64,000 bases of DNA from Variovorax sp. PAMC 28711 (GCF_001577265.1 NZ_CP014517.1:2950501-3014500); one strand, 5' to 3'; shown: positions 30,610-41,059, numbered from the stretch's first letter. Made by a program: numbers and translations. Notes: generated by a model from the letters alone, not told the origin.

Positions 30610-31413
30610 ATGGACTTCGGAATCAAAGGCAAGACCGCACTGGTCTGCGGCGCGAGCAAGGGCCTGGGCTACGGCTCGGCACTGGCGCTGGTGCAAGAGG
30701 GCGTCAACGTCGTTATCGTGGCGCGCGGTGCCGAGGCGCTCGAAGCCGCGGCGGCCAGGCTGACCGCAGCGCGCGCAGGCGGCACGGACGCCACGGCGCC
30801 TTTCGTCAAATACGTCGCGGCCGACATCACGACGCCCGAAGGCCGCGCCGCGGCGTTCGCGATGCACAAGGACTACGACATCGTCGTCACCAACGCCGGC
30901 GGCCCGCCGCCCGGCGATTTCCGCGACTGGGACCGCGATGCGTGGATCAAGGCCGTCGACGCCAACATGCTCACGCCGATCGAGCTGATCAAGGCCACGG
31001 TCGACGGCATGGCGGCGCGCGGGTTCGGGCGCATCGTCAACATCACATCGAGCTCGGTGAAGTCGCCGATCGATATTCTGGGTCTGTCGAACGGCGCGCG
31101 CAGCGGGCTGACGGGTTTCGTGGCCGGCGTGGCGCGCAGCGGTCTGGCGGCCAAGGGCGTGACGATCAACAACCTGCTGCCCGGCGCGTTCGACACCGAC
31201 CGCTTGAAGGGCACGCTGGCCAGCACGGCCTCCAAGACCGGCCAGGACGTCGACGCGATCCGCACCGCGCGGCAGAAGTCGATTCCGGCCGGGCGCTTCG
31301 GCAACCCGGAAGAGTTCGGTGCGATCTGCGCGTTCCTGTGCAGCGTCCAGGCGGGCTACATGAACGGCCAGAACGTGCTGGCCGACGGCGGCGCGTATCC
31401 GGGCACGTATTGA
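30610..31413 (+). CDS. SDR-like oxidoreductase lacking the Tyr-x3-Lys motif
   Basis: 267 residues. A Rossmann start (VCGASKGLG, residues 12-20) and TNAGGPPPG show the SDR fold, and the Ser of the active site is in NITSSSVKS. The position of the usual Tyr-x3-Lys reads LSNGARSG instead, so the proton donor is absent. This is known for one BKR-like SDR subgroup and is not a sequencing artefact on its face. Reductase activity is uncertain. GGAGA precedes the ATG. It sits in the ggt-EamA run. Confidence 0.82.
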   Translation: MDFGIKGKTALVCGASKGLGYGSALALVQEGVNVVIVARGAEALEAAAARLTAARAGGTDATAPFVKYVAADITTPEGRAAAFAMHKDYDIVVTNAGGPPPGDFRDWDRDAWIKAVDANMLTPIELIKATVDGMAARGFGRIVNITSSSVKSPIDILGLSNGARSGLTGFVAGVARSGLAAKGVTINNLLPGAFDTDRLKGTLASTASKTGQDVDAIRTARQKSIPAGRFGNPEEFGAICAFLCSVQAGYMNGQNVLADGGAYPGTY

Positions 31414-31456
31414 GCCACCGTGGCACCATGCCCGTCTTTCTTTGGAGCACACCACG

Positions 31457-32443
31457 ATGAAGAGCCAAGCCGTCCGCATCGATCGCCCCGGCGGTCCTGA
31501 AGAACTCAAGATCGTCGAGGTCGATGTCGGGGAACCCGGCCCCGGCGAGATCCGCATCCGCCACAAGGCGGTGGGCCTCAATTTCATCGACACCTACCAG
31601 CGCAGCGGTCTCTATCCGTTCGCGATGCCGCTGCAGCTCGGCATGGAAGCCTCCGGCATCGTGGAAGCGGTGGGCGAGGGCGTCACGCACCTGAAGGCCG
31701 GCGACCGCGCCGCGTATGCCAGCGCGCCGCCGGGTGCCTACAGCGAGCTGCGGGTGATGCCCGCCAAGTGCGTGTGCAAGCTGCCCGATGCCATCTCCTT
31801 CGAGACCGGCGCCGCCATGATGCTCAAGGGCCTCACGGTGCAGTACCTGCTCAAGAAAACGCTGCCAGCCGAAGGCCTGCACAAGGGCGACGCCATCCTC
31901 TTTCACGCGGCCGCAGGTGGCGTGGGCCTCATCGCCTGTCAGTGGGCCAAGGCGCTCGGACTGGAACTCATCGGCACCGCAGGCACCGATGCCAAATGCA
32001 GGATGGCGCTGGACCATGGCGCCGCACACGCGATCAACTACAGCACCGAGAACTTCGCTGCGCGCGTCAAGGAAATCACCGGCGGCAAGGGCGTGAAGGT
32101 GGTGTACGACTCGGTCGGCAAGGACACCTTCGAAGGCTCGATCGACTGCTTGCGCCCCTTCGGACTGCTTGCGGTTTTCGGCAATGGGTCCGGGCCGGTG
32201 CCGCCGGTCAATCTCGGCTTGCTGGCGTCGAAAGGTTCGCTCTACGTGACGCGGCCGACGCTGTTCACCCACATCGCCACGCGCGAGTCGACGCAGGCGG
32301 CCGCGGACGATCTGTTCGCCTTGGTGACGAGCGGTGCGGTGAAGATCCCGATCGACCAGCGCTATGCCTTGGCGGACGTGCAACAGGCGCACCGCGATCT
32401 CGAGGCGCGCAAGACAACGGGTTGCACCATTCTCACGCTCTGA
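31457..32443 (+). CDS. NADPH:quinone oxidoreductase (zinc-free MDR family)
   Basis: 328 residues, QOR1/QorA-like. The N-terminal GroES-like fold carries GLNFIDTYQRSGLYP, and the NADPH-binding AAAGGVGLIACQWAK lies near residue 150. No structural zinc cysteines are visible. It reduces quinones or unsaturated carbonyl compounds and serves detoxification. The ATG was chosen with GGAG ten bases upstream, instead of a TTG five codons earlier. It ends the plus-strand run that starts with tctB, before a 49-base gap. Confidence 0.93.
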   Translation: MKSQAVRIDRPGGPEELKIVEVDVGEPGPGEIRIRHKAVGLNFIDTYQRSGLYPFAMPLQLGMEASGIVEAVGEGVTHLKAGDRAAYASAPPGAYSELRVMPAKCVCKLPDAISFETGAAMMLKGLTVQYLLKKTLPAEGLHKGDAILFHAAAGGVGLIACQWAKALGLELIGTAGTDAKCRMALDHGAAHAINYSTENFAARVKEITGGKGVKVVYDSVGKDTFEGSIDCLRPFGLLAVFGNGSGPVPPVNLGLLASKGSLYVTRPTLFTHIATRESTQAAADDLFALVTSGAVKIPIDQRYALADVQQAHRDLEARKTTGCTILTL

Positions 32444-32492
32444 GGTTTCCGTCCTACCCGTCGCGCTTCCTCTTCTTGATAGCGTCGAGTGC

Positions 32493-32885
32493 ATGGAAAC
32501 CGTCAGAACCTTCATCGTCGAGGACAACCCTACGATCCGCGAAAACCTCGCGGGAACGCTGCGCGAGGTGGCCCGGGTCGAGCCGGTGGGTCAGGCGGAA
32601 TCCGAGGCCCAGGGACTGGCGTGGCTGCTGCGCAATCCGACGCAGTGGGACTTGCTGATCGTCGACCTGTTCCTGAAGGAAGGCAGCGGCATGCGGGTGC
32701 TCGAAGCCTGCAAGGACCGGTTGCCCAGCCAGAAGATCGTGGTGCTGAGCAACCACACCACGGAACTGGTGCGCCAGCGCTGCGCCGAACTCGGCGCCGA
32801 TGCGGTGTTCGACAAGGCAACCGAGATCGAAGACCTCATCGACTACTGCCTGCGTCGCCGCCAGGAAAAGCTCAACGTGCACTAG
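32493..32885 (+). CDS. Stand-alone receiver domain protein
   Basis: 130 residues, a single CheY-like receiver. The acidic pair is in IVEDN, the phospho-acceptor Asp in LLIVDLFLKEGSG (about residue 56), the conserved Ser/Thr region in IVVLSNHTT, and Lys in VFDKATE. There is no output domain. No kinase gene is adjacent, so its partner is not evident. The last 14 bases overlap the end of the convergent LysR gene. Confidence 0.88.
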   Translation: METVRTFIVEDNPTIRENLAGTLREVARVEPVGQAESEAQGLAWLLRNPTQWDLLIVDLFLKEGSGMRVLEACKDRLPSQKIVVLSNHTTELVRQRCAELGADAVFDKATEIEDLIDYCLRRRQEKLNVH

Positions 32886-33768
32886 CCGCGACGGTCTCAC
32901 GCACCAGCGCCCACACGCGTTCGGCGACGGGCGACAAGGCGCGATTGCGCCGGCGGATCAACATGATGTTGCGCTGCACACGCGGCAGCAGTGGTCGCGC
33001 AGCCAGGGCGCCGAGGCCTGCCGCCGGCAACGCCAGTGCCGGCATCACGCTGATGCCGATGCCCGCCTCGACCATGCGAAACACCGTCGTCGGGTGGCCC
33101 AGCTCCTGCCGCACATCGCACACCGCGCCATGCTGCGCGAGCGCGTCATCGATCAGGCGACGGCTGCCCGAGGCGTGATCGAGCAGCACCAGCGGCAAGC
33201 CGTCCAGCGCCGACCAGCGCACGTTTTTCTTTTGCGCGAGCGCGTGGTTTTCCGGCGTCACCAGAACGAACGGATCGCTGAGGATGGTTTCGAACGTCAG
33301 GTCTTCGGTGGACGACGGTTCGATGACCAGGCCGAAGTCGACTGCGCCGTTGCGCACGCTGTCCAGCACGTCCTGCTGGATGCGGTCGAGCAGCATGAAG
33401 CGGATGCTTGGCGCCTGCACGGCGCAGGCCGCGATGCAGGCCGGCATGAGGTTGGCCGACAGCGTGGGACTGCTCGCCACGCGCACCTTGCCGCCGTGGG
33501 CATCGGCCAGGCCGGCGACGTCGTGCAGCGCCTGGTCGAGTTCGTCGAGCACCCGGTCGAGCCGCGCTGCCAACGACTGGCCCGCCACCGTCAGCGTGAC
33601 CTCGCGCGTGGTGCGGTCGAGCAGCCGCAGGCCGAGTTGCGCCTCGAGCTCGCCGATGGCGCGGCTCACGGCCGGTTGCGTGAGGCCGATCTCGTCGCCG
33701 GCGCGGCTGAAGTTGCGGCCCGCTGCCACCGAGCGGAAAACGCGGAGCTGGCGCAAGGTGATATTCAT
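32872..33768 (-). CDS. LysR family transcriptional regulator
   Basis: 298 residues. The N-terminal winged helix-turn-helix reads LRQLRVFRSVAAGRNFSRAGDEIGLTQPAVSRAI and is followed by the usual linker helix. The effector domain runs from about residue 90. It is divergent from the bile-acid:Na+ symporter-family gene with a 70-base AT-rich gap between them, the standard arrangement for a LysR protein controlling its neighbour. The inducer is unknown. Confidence 0.93.
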   Translation of the reverse strand: MNITLRQLRVFRSVAAGRNFSRAGDEIGLTQPAVSRAIGELEAQLGLRLLDRTTREVTLTVAGQSLAARLDRVLDELDQALHDVAGLADAHGGKVRVASSPTLSANLMPACIAACAVQAPSIRFMLLDRIQQDVLDSVRNGAVDFGLVIEPSSTEDLTFETILSDPFVLVTPENHALAQKKNVRWSALDGLPLVLLDHASGSRRLIDDALAQHGAVCDVRQELGHPTTVFRMVEAGIGISVMPALALPAAGLGALAARPLLPRVQRNIMLIRRRNRALSPVAERVWALVRETVAASAR

Positions 33769-33838
33769 GCTGGGAAATCATATATCCATCAAATAAATCC
33801 ATTTCTCTTTTGAATCGGGTGGCGGTCCAATCGGTGCC
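33769..33838. promoter_or_regulatory. Shared promoter region of the LysR and symporter genes
   Basis: 70 bases that are much richer in A and T (ATCATATATCCATCAAATAA) than the surrounding DNA, with two ATCCAT repeats. A LysR box of the T-N11-A type could be placed here, but several registers fit, so I do not define it more closely. Confidence 0.4.
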
Positions 33839-34849
33839 ATGGCCCGTCCCAAATTCCTCCCCGACCACTTCACCTTCGCGCTGCTCGCGACCGTCACGCT
33901 CGCCAGCCTGCTGCCGGCCAACGGTACCGCCGGGCATTTCTTCGAAGGCTTGACGACCGTGGCGATTGGCCTGCTGTTTTTCATGCATGGCGCCAAGCTG
34001 TCGCGCGAGGCCGTCCTGGCGGGCGTCACGCACTGGCGCCTGCACCTGCTGGTGTTCGGCTGCACCTTCGCGATGTTTCCGCTGCTGGGGCTGGCGCTCA
34101 AGCCCGTGCTGTCGCCGCTCGTGACGCCTGAGCTCTACACCGGCGTGCTGTTCCTTTGCGTGTTGCCCGCCACGGTGCAGTCGGCCATCGCCTTCACCTC
34201 GATGGCGCGGGGCAACATCCCCGCCGCCGTGTGCAGCGCATCGGCTTCGACGCTGCTCGGCGTGTTCGTCACGCCGCTGCTGGTAAACCTGCTCGTCGTG
34301 AAAGGCGGGACCAGCGGATCGTTCGATGCGATCGGGCGCATCCTGCTGCAGTTGATGCTGCCCTTCGTGGTCGGCCACCTGATGCGGCCCGTGATCGGCC
34401 AGTGGATCAAGCAGCGCGCGGGCGTGCTCAAGTTCGTCGACCAGGGCTCGATCCTGCTGGTCGTCTACACCGCCTTCAGCGCGGCCGTCATCGAGGGACT
34501 GTGGAAGCAGGTGCCGATGTCGGCGCTGTTGGGCCTGCTGCTCGTTTGCGGCGTGCTGCTGGCGCTCGCCCTGGTTTTGAGCACCGTGCTCGCGCGAAAG
34601 CTCGGCTTCGACAAGGAGGACGAGATCACCATCGTGTTCTGCGGCTCGAAGAAGAGCCTGGCCAGCGGCATCCCGATGGCGAAGGTGCTGTTCGCCTCGC
34701 ACGCGGTGGGCGCCATCGTGCTGCCGCTGATGCTGTTTCATCAGATCCAGCTGATGGTGTGCGCGGTGCTCGCGCAGCGTTATGCGCGCCGGTTGGTGGT
34801 GACCCGCCCGGAGACGCCCGCCCCGGCGTCGACCACGACGACGGGCTAG
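33839..34849 (+). CDS. Bile acid:sodium symporter family protein (SBF-like)
   Basis: 336 residues and about ten membrane helices. FMHGAKLSREAVLAG, LPATVQSAIAFTSMARGN and FCGSKKSLASGIPMA fit the bacterial SBF/YfeH branch. The physiological solute in such bacteria is generally an organic anion and is not known here. Its stop shares CTAG with the stop of the convergent Na/Pi cotransporter gene. Regulation by the divergent LysR protein is likely. Confidence 0.88.
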   Translation: MARPKFLPDHFTFALLATVTLASLLPANGTAGHFFEGLTTVAIGLLFFMHGAKLSREAVLAGVTHWRLHLLVFGCTFAMFPLLGLALKPVLSPLVTPELYTGVLFLCVLPATVQSAIAFTSMARGNIPAAVCSASASTLLGVFVTPLLVNLLVVKGGTSGSFDAIGRILLQLMLPFVVGHLMRPVIGQWIKQRAGVLKFVDQGSILLVVYTAFSAAVIEGLWKQVPMSALLGLLLVCGVLLALALVLSTVLARKLGFDKEDEITIVFCGSKKSLASGIPMAKVLFASHAVGAIVLPLMLFHQIQLMVCAVLAQRYARRLVVTRPETPAPASTTTTG

Positions 34850-36507
34850 GCGTCGAGCTCGCCCAGGCGCGATGCGCGCAGCCGGCTCGGTGCCAGCGCG
34901 CCGGCGGAGTCGAGGATCGGGTAGGCGATCGAGCAGATGTGCGAATTGATGCGCTTCAGGTCGCTGATCAGGTCGATGTGCAGCGAGCTGGTTTCGATGC
35001 TCAGCGCGGTCTGGTCGGACAGTCGAACCAGGTGGGTCGCCGCGTAGGCGCGTTCGAGGTCGCGGAAACGCTCCTTCTCCTGCAGCAGCTTTTGCGCATC
35101 GCGCACGTTGCCGTTCAGGAACACGCTCATGCCCAGCCGCAGGTTGGCCACCAGCCGCTCGTGGAGTTCGACGATTTCGGCCATGCCGGCTTCCGAGAAA
35201 TTGCGCTGCGGCTTGATCTTCTTGTCCTCGATGTCGATGATCACCCGCTCGATGATGTCGCCGATCTGCTCCATGTTGATGGTGAAGCTGATGATGTCGG
35301 TCCAGCGCTGACTCTCTTCCTCGCCGAGGGCCTCGCGCGAGATCTTCGTCATGTAGTACTTGATCGCGGAGTAGAGCTGGTCGACCGTGTCGTCGAGCTT
35401 GCGCAGCTCCTGCGCGAGTCGCAGGTCGTTGTGGCGGATCACGTTGAGCATGCCGATGAGCATGGTCTCGACGATGTCGGCTTGGTGCAGTGCCTCGCGC
35501 GCCGCGTTCGAAATGGCGAGCGACGGCGTCGAGATGGCCGACGGGTCGAGATGGTGTGGGCGCTGCGTGCCGGTGTTCTCGACCGGCATCGGCATGAGGC
35601 GCGACACGATCCTGGCGACCCAGCCGGTGAAGCCGATGAAGCCGATGCTCACGAACACATTGAAGGCCAGGTGGTACAGCACCACGAGCTGCGTCGCGTC
35701 CGACACATAGTGCCGCGCCTCGCGCAGGTAGAGGCCGACGAAGGGCGCGGCGATGGCGACGCCCGCCAGCTTGAAGGCGAGGTTGCCGACGGTCACCTGG
35801 CGCACCGGGACCGAGGACTTCGCGGTGGTCAGCACCGCCAGCAAGCCGCTTCCCAGGTTGGCGCCCAGCACGAGCCCCAGCGCCACGTCGAGCGGCACCA
35901 CGTTGGAACTGGCCATCGCCGCCACCAGCAGCACCACCGCCAGGCTCGAATAGGCCACCACCGCGAATACCGCGCCGATGGTGATCTCGAGCAGCACGTC
36001 GCTGTTGAGCGAAGCGAGCAGGGCGCGCACCACGGGCGACGTGAAGAGCGGCCCGGTCGCCTCGACCACCAGTTGCAAAGCCAGCAACATCAGCCCGAGC
36101 CCGATCAGCACCCGCCCGATGCGGCCGGCGGCGGTGGCCGAGCGCGTGATGAAGAGCACCACGCCGACGAAGATGAAGAGCGGCGACAACCACGAGAGGT
36201 CGGTCGAGAACAGCACCGACATGAGCGCAGTGCCGACATCGGCGCCCCGCATCACGGCCAGCGCGGCCGGCAAAGTGACCAGGCCGGCCCCCACGAAAGA
36301 CGAGGTCATCAGCGAGGTGGCGGTGCTCGACTGCACCAGCGCCGTCACGCCGATGCCCGAAAGTGCTGCGGTGAACCGGTTGCGCATGCTGCGCACGAGG
36401 ATCTTGCGCAGGTTGGCGCCGAAGACGCGCAGCACGCCGGTGCGAACGAGATGGGTTCCCCACACCAGCAACGCGACGGCTGCCAGCAGGTTGAGTAAAT
36501 GCTTCAT
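34846..36507 (-). CDS. Na/Pi cotransporter family protein (NptA/YjbB-like)
   Basis: 553 residues. The N-terminal membrane domain (residues 1-315, about eight helices) has the QSSTATSLM motif of the family. The second repeat reads AYSSLAVV, so its glutamine is changed. The C-terminal 200 residues form a PhoU-like helical domain (from about residue 340, ADIVETMLIGMLNVI). It may export phosphate with sodium, with the PhoU part acting in control. It sits apart from any pho genes. Confidence 0.9.
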   Translation of the reverse strand: MKHLLNLLAAVALLVWGTHLVRTGVLRVFGANLRKILVRSMRNRFTAALSGIGVTALVQSSTATSLMTSSFVGAGLVTLPAALAVMRGADVGTALMSVLFSTDLSWLSPLFIFVGVVLFITRSATAAGRIGRVLIGLGLMLLALQLVVEATGPLFTSPVVRALLASLNSDVLLEITIGAVFAVVAYSSLAVVLLVAAMASSNVVPLDVALGLVLGANLGSGLLAVLTTAKSSVPVRQVTVGNLAFKLAGVAIAAPFVGLYLREARHYVSDATQLVVLYHLAFNVFVSIGFIGFTGWVARIVSRLMPMPVENTGTQRPHHLDPSAISTPSLAISNAAREALHQADIVETMLIGMLNVIRHNDLRLAQELRKLDDTVDQLYSAIKYYMTKISREALGEEESQRWTDIISFTINMEQIGDIIERVIIDIEDKKIKPQRNFSEAGMAEIVELHERLVANLRLGMSVFLNGNVRDAQKLLQEKERFRDLERAYAATHLVRLSDQTALSIETSSLHIDLISDLKRINSHICSIAYPILDSAGALAPSRLRASRLGELDA

Positions 36508-36544
36508 GGAAGCCGGGGACTATACGCCCCGACTTTGGCGGGGT

Positions 36545-37045
36545 TCACTTGCCGCGTCTGACGCGCCGGATCTCGTCGAGCACCAGGCAAATTGCGCCCA
36601 GCGTGATCGCGCTGTCGGCCACGTTGAAGGCCGGAAAGTGCCAGTTGCCCGCATAGAAGTCGAGGAAGTCGACCACGTAGCCGTGCAGCATGCGGTCGAT
36701 CACGTTGCCGATCGCGCCGCCCAGGATGCAGGCCATCGCGAACGAAAACAGCTTCTGGCCGGCGTGCGACTTGAGCATCCACACGATGAAGCCCGCCGCC
36801 GCGATGCCGATCACCGTGAACAGCCAGCGCTGCCAGCCTGAATGATCGGCCAGGAACGAGAAGGCAGCGCCGGTGTTGTGGGCCCGCACGATGTTGAAGA
36901 AGCCGGTGATCGGCGTGTGGTCGCCGAGCCGGTAGTAGCCGAGGATCAGCGTCTTGGTGAACTGGTCGACGATCAGGACGATCGCCGCCCAGCCCAGCCA
37001 GGGCCACATGCTGCCGCCGCGCGAAAGTGAGATCGAGCGGGCCAT
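36545..37045 (-). CDS. lspA: Lipoprotein signal peptidase (signal peptidase II)
   Basis: 166-residue aspartic protease that cleaves prolipoproteins after lipidation. Four membrane helices are present. The catalytic aspartates are Asp117 ([10 protein letters not shown]) and Asp144 (FNVADSAI). NTGAAFS and the family Asp-Gln near residue 27 also match. The ATG overlaps the ileS stop by one base (TGATG), a coupling found in many bacteria. It works in the same lipoprotein route as the Lol proteins encoded elsewhere in this window. Confidence 0.97.
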   Translation of the reverse strand: MARSISLSRGGSMWPWLGWAAIVLIVDQFTKTLILGYYRLGDHTPITGFFNIVRAHNTGAAFSFLADHSGWQRWLFTVIGIAAAGFIVWMLKSHAGQKLFSFAMACILGGAIGNVIDRMLHGYVVDFLDFYAGNWHFPAFNVADSAITLGAICLVLDEIRRVRRGK

Positions 37046-39903
37046 CAGGCAAAGCTCCGATGCTCGCCAGCGCCGAACAGGTTGCTCGTGCAGCGTCCGC
37101 AGATCGTCGGATGCGCCGGGTCGTGGCCCACGTCGGCCCGGTAGTGCCAGCAGCGCTCGCACTTGGTGTCGGCACAGGCGGTGACGCCCGTGGAGATCGT
37201 CGGGCCGGCGATCAGATCGATGGCGGAGGTGATGAACACGAACTTCAGGTCGTCGCCCAGCGAGGCGAGCAGCGCGTGGTCTTCCGGTCCGGCCGTCAAT
37301 CGGAGAGAAGCCTGCAACGACGAGCCGACCTTGCCTTCGGCACGCACGGTTTCGATCTCCTTGTTCACCCCGTCGCGGATCTCGCGGATGCGCGTCCACT
37401 TGGCGAGCAGGGCTTGGTCGGGCGCGGCGAATTCGCTGTAGACCTGCGTGAAGATCGACTCGCGGTGGCCGAGCACGCTCCACGCTTCCTCCGCGGTGAA
37501 GCTCAGGAACGGCGCCATCCAGCGCAGCATCGCCTGCGAGATGTGCCAGAGCGCGGTCTGCGCGCTGCGTCGTGCCAGCGAGCCCGGCGCGCTGGTGTAG
37601 AGCCGGTCCTTCAGGATGTCGAGGTAGAAGCCGCCCAGGTCTTCCGAGCAGTAGATCTGCAGCTTGGCCACCACCGGATGGAACTCGTAGATCTTGTAGT
37701 GCGCGAGCACCTCGGCCTGGAATTGCGCCGCGCGGCTGAGCGCGTAGCGGTCGATCTCCAGCATCTGCCCGAGCGGCACCGCGTCCTTCATCACGTCGAA
37801 GTCGCTGGTGTTCGCCAGCAGGAAGCGCAGCGTGTTGCGGATGCGGCGATAGCTGTCGACCACGCGCGCGAGGATCTTGTCGTCGCCGGCGATGTCGCCG
37901 GAATAGTCGCTCGCAGCCACCCAGAGGCGGATGATTTCCGCGCCCATCTTCTTGCTGACCTCTTGCGGGTCGAGACCGTTGCCGAGCGACTTGCTCATCT
38001 TGCGGCCCTGCGCGTCGATCGTGAAACCGTGCGTGAGCAGGCCCTTGTAAGGCGCGCGGCCTTCGAGTGCCGAGGCGATCAGGAGCGACGAGTGGAACCA
38101 GCCGCGATGCTGGTCGTGGCCTTCGAGGTAGAGGTCGGCTTCGGGGCCGGTCTCGTGGTGCACATTGGGATGCGTGCCGCGCAGCACGTGCCAGAAGGTC
38201 GAGCCCGAGTCGAACCACACCTCCAGGATGTCGGTGCTCTTGGTGTAGCAGGCCGCGTCTTCGGCGCCCAGGATTTCCTCGGCCGTGACGCGGCTCCACG
38301 CTTCGATGCCGCCCCGCTCGACGATGTCGGCCGCCTGGTCGAGGATGTCCATCGTGCGCGGATGCAGTTCGCCCGAATCCTTGTGCAGGAAGAATGGGAT
38401 CGGCACGCCCCAGCTGCGCTGGCGCGAGATACACCAATCAGGCCGGTTGGCGATCATGTCGTGCAGGCGCGCCTTGCCGTTCTCGGGATAGAAGGTCGTC
38501 TGCTCGATGGCTTCGAGTGCAGTCTGGCGCAGCGTCTTCGGCGCCTTGTCCTTGGTGAAGACGCCATCGCCTTCGTCCATCCGGATGAACCATTGCGCCG
38601 CGGCCCGGTAGATCACCGGCGTCTTGTGGCGCCAGCAGTGCGGGTAGCTGTGCGTGATCGCCTCGGTGGTCATCAGCCGGCCGGCATCGCGCAGCGCGGC
38701 GATCACTTCGGGCACCGCCTTCCAGATATTCTGGCCGCCGAACAGCGGGAAGTCGGCGGCATAGCTGCCGTTGCCCTGCACGGGGTTCAGGATGTCGTCG
38801 TAGGCCACGCCGTGGGCGATGCAGGAGTTGAAGTCGTCCACGCCGTAGGCGGGCGACGAGTGGACCAGGCCGGTGCCGTCGGTCGCGGTCGCGTAGTCGG
38901 CCAGGTAGACCGGCGACAGGCGCTTGTAGCCCTGAACACCGTTCTCATCCTTCACGTCGTAAAGCGGATGCTCGAATTCAAGCCCGCCGAGCGCTTCGCC
39001 CTTGACCGTGGCCAGCACCTTGCCGTCCAGCGCATAGCGGGTCATGCACATTTCGACCAGCGAATTCGCAAGCACCAGCAGGCCGCGCTCGGTGTCGACC
39101 AGCGAATAGTCCAGCTCGGGGTTCAGGTTGATCGCCTGATTCGCCGGGATGGTCCATGCGGTCGTGGTCCAGATGACGGCGAAGGCTTCCTTGTCGAGCG
39201 CAGGCAGGCCGAAAGCCGCTGCGAGTTTGGCGGGCTCGTGCGACTTGAACGCGACATCGAGGGTCTGTGATTTCTTGTCGGCGTATTCGATCTCGAACTC
39301 GGCCAGCGAGGAGCCGCAATCGAAGCACCAGTACACCGGCTTCAGGCCGCGGTAGACGAAGCCGCGCTCGATCACGCGCTTGAACGCGCGCAGCTCGCCC
39401 GCTTCATTGGCGAAGTCCATGGTCTTGTACGGATGGTCCCATTCGCCGAGCACGCCCAGGCGCTTGAAATCCACCATCTGTTGGGCGATCTGATCGGTCG
39501 CGAAGGCGCGGCTCTTGGCCTGCATGTCGTCGCGGCTCAGCTTGCGGCCGTGCTTCTTCTCGACCGCGTTCTCGATCGGCAGGCCGTGGCAGTCCCAGCC
39601 CGGCACGTAAAGCGCGTCGAAGCCTTCGAGCTGCCGCGCCTTGGTGATCATGTCTTTCAGGATCTTGTTGACCGCGTGACCCATGTGGATCTGGCCGTTG
39701 GCATAGGGCGGGCCGTCGTGCAGGATGAACTTGGGCGCGCCCATGCGCGCGTCGCGCAGGCGCTGATAGCGGCCTTCGTCTTCCCACTGCTGGACCCAGC
39801 CAGGCTCGCGCTTGGCCATGTCGCCGCGCATCGGAAACGGGGTGTCGGGCAGGTTCAGGGTGGCACGGTAGTCGGTGCCGCCGGCGGGGGTGTTGTCAGC
39901 CAT
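37045..39903 (-). CDS. ileS: Isoleucine-tRNA ligase
   Basis: 952 residues, bacterial type. The HIGH motif appears as HMGH in [16 protein letters not shown] (about residue 75). WDCHGLPIE follows, and KMSKS (about residue 634) is intact. The C-terminal zinc cluster uses two Cys pairs (CADTKCERC and CGRC). It charges tRNA-Ile and edits valine. The start was placed at the ATG giving MADNTPAGG. The open frame extends about 65 codons further, but that part lacks family character. The ribF-ileS-lspA order is conserved in many proteobacteria. Confidence 0.98.
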   Translation of the reverse strand: MADNTPAGGTDYRATLNLPDTPFPMRGDMAKREPGWVQQWEDEGRYQRLRDARMGAPKFILHDGPPYANGQIHMGHAVNKILKDMITKARQLEGFDALYVPGWDCHGLPIENAVEKKHGRKLSRDDMQAKSRAFATDQIAQQMVDFKRLGVLGEWDHPYKTMDFANEAGELRAFKRVIERGFVYRGLKPVYWCFDCGSSLAEFEIEYADKKSQTLDVAFKSHEPAKLAAAFGLPALDKEAFAVIWTTTAWTIPANQAINLNPELDYSLVDTERGLLVLANSLVEMCMTRYALDGKVLATVKGEALGGLEFEHPLYDVKDENGVQGYKRLSPVYLADYATATDGTGLVHSSPAYGVDDFNSCIAHGVAYDDILNPVQGNGSYAADFPLFGGQNIWKAVPEVIAALRDAGRLMTTEAITHSYPHCWRHKTPVIYRAAAQWFIRMDEGDGVFTKDKAPKTLRQTALEAIEQTTFYPENGKARLHDMIANRPDWCISRQRSWGVPIPFFLHKDSGELHPRTMDILDQAADIVERGGIEAWSRVTAEEILGAEDAACYTKSTDILEVWFDSGSTFWHVLRGTHPNVHHETGPEADLYLEGHDQHRGWFHSSLLIASALEGRAPYKGLLTHGFTIDAQGRKMSKSLGNGLDPQEVSKKMGAEIIRLWVAASDYSGDIAGDDKILARVVDSYRRIRNTLRFLLANTSDFDVMKDAVPLGQMLEIDRYALSRAAQFQAEVLAHYKIYEFHPVVAKLQIYCSEDLGGFYLDILKDRLYTSAPGSLARRSAQTALWHISQAMLRWMAPFLSFTAEEAWSVLGHRESIFTQVYSEFAAPDQALLAKWTRIREIRDGVNKEIETVRAEGKVGSSLQASLRLTAGPEDHALLASLGDDLKFVFITSAIDLIAGPTISTGVTACADTKCERCWHYRADVGHDPAHPTICGRCTSNLFGAGEHRSFA

Positions 39904-40021
39904 GAGGTTCCAGAATCTGCGCCGACCTGCAGCGCGAGAAGAATCGATAGGTGCGTGCAGCGCAGAAGAACTGGGCGCCGGACACGACGGAATGACGAAG
40001 GAGCGGGATCGGCTTCCCGCC

Positions 40022-41059
40022 CTAAATTCGGTCGCGTGTGGTCTGACGGTGGGTTTCGGCGTGGCTCGACGCAAAGAAGGCGCGTGCGTCCGCGCCATCC
40101 TTCGCGATGCCCGCAGTCAGGGCTTCGAGGCTGGTGTAGCGCAATTCGTCGTGCAGTTTGTGCAGCAGTTCCACGCGGACGATTTTACCGTAGGCCCCTT
40201 CAACCCCGAGTTCGGCGGGCCAGTCGAGGCAGTGCGTTTCGAGCAGAACGCGGCCGGCGTTCACGTCGTTGGCGTCCAGCGAGGGCCGCACGCCCAGGTT
40301 GGCGACGCCTTGCAGCGGCGTGGCCGCGAGGCCATGAACCCACACCGCGAAGATCCCGCTGGCCGCCGGCTTCCAGTGCTTGAAGCGCAGGTTCAGCGTG
40401 CGAAAACCATCATCGCGGCCAGGTGCCGTTGCGCCGAGTGTGCGTCCGAGCTTGCGGCCGTGCACTACATGGCCGGAAATCGCGTAGGGCCGCCCGAGCA
40501 GCGCCTGGACATCGGCCATGCGGCCTTCGACCAGCGCCTCGCGCACGGCGGAACTCGACACGCGAATGCCATGCACTTCGTAGCTGTTCATGCGGGCCAC
40601 GTCGAAGCCGTGCTGCCGACCGGCGTCGTCCAGCATCGCGTAGTCGCCCGCGCGTTTGACGCCGAAACGGAAGTCGTCGCCCACCAGGACATAGCGCGCG
40701 CCCAGGCCGTCGAGCAGCACCTGCTGGATGAATTCGGCGGGCGTTTGCGAAGCCAGCCGGGCGTCGAAGGGCAGCACGATGGTCTGCGCCACGCCGCATT
40801 CGGCGAGCGCGGTGAGCTTGTCGCGCAGCGTGCCGATGCGCGCCGGCGCCAGTTCGGGCCGTTTGGCGAGCGCCGCGAAATAGTCGCGCGGATGCGGCTC
40901 GAAGGTCATGACGCAACTCGGCAGCCCGCGCTGGCGCGCTTCGGTGTGCAACAAGGCCAGCATCGCCTGGTGGCCGCGGTGCACGCCGTCGAAATTGCCG
41001 ATGGTGAGGGCGCAGGCGGATGCCACGCCGGGGTGTCTGAAGCCGCGGAAAACCTGCAT
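40022..41059 (-). CDS. ribF: Bifunctional riboflavin kinase/FAD synthetase
   Basis: 345 residues. The N-terminal nucleotidyltransferase carries [15 protein letters not shown] and the later [10 protein letters not shown]. The C-terminal riboflavin kinase domain starts at about residue 190 ([21 protein letters not shown]) and contains [10 protein letters not shown]. It makes FMN and FAD. The ATG giving [11 protein letters not shown] was chosen; a TTG eleven codons upstream is the alternative. It precedes ileS by 118 noncoding bases on the same strand. Confidence 0.96.
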   Translation of the reverse strand: MQVFRGFRHPGVASACALTIGNFDGVHRGHQAMLALLHTEARQRGLPSCVMTFEPHPRDYFAALAKRPELAPARIGTLRDKLTALAECGVAQTIVLPFDARLASQTPAEFIQQVLLDGLGARYVLVGDDFRFGVKRAGDYAMLDDAGRQHGFDVARMNSYEVHGIRVSSSAVREALVEGRMADVQALLGRPYAISGHVVHGRKLGRTLGATAPGRDDGFRTLNLRFKHWKPAASGIFAVWVHGLAATPLQGVANLGVRPSLDANDVNAGRVLLETHCLDWPAELGVEGAYGKIVRVELLHKLHDELRYTSLEALTAGIAKDGADARAFFASSHAETHRQTTRDRI

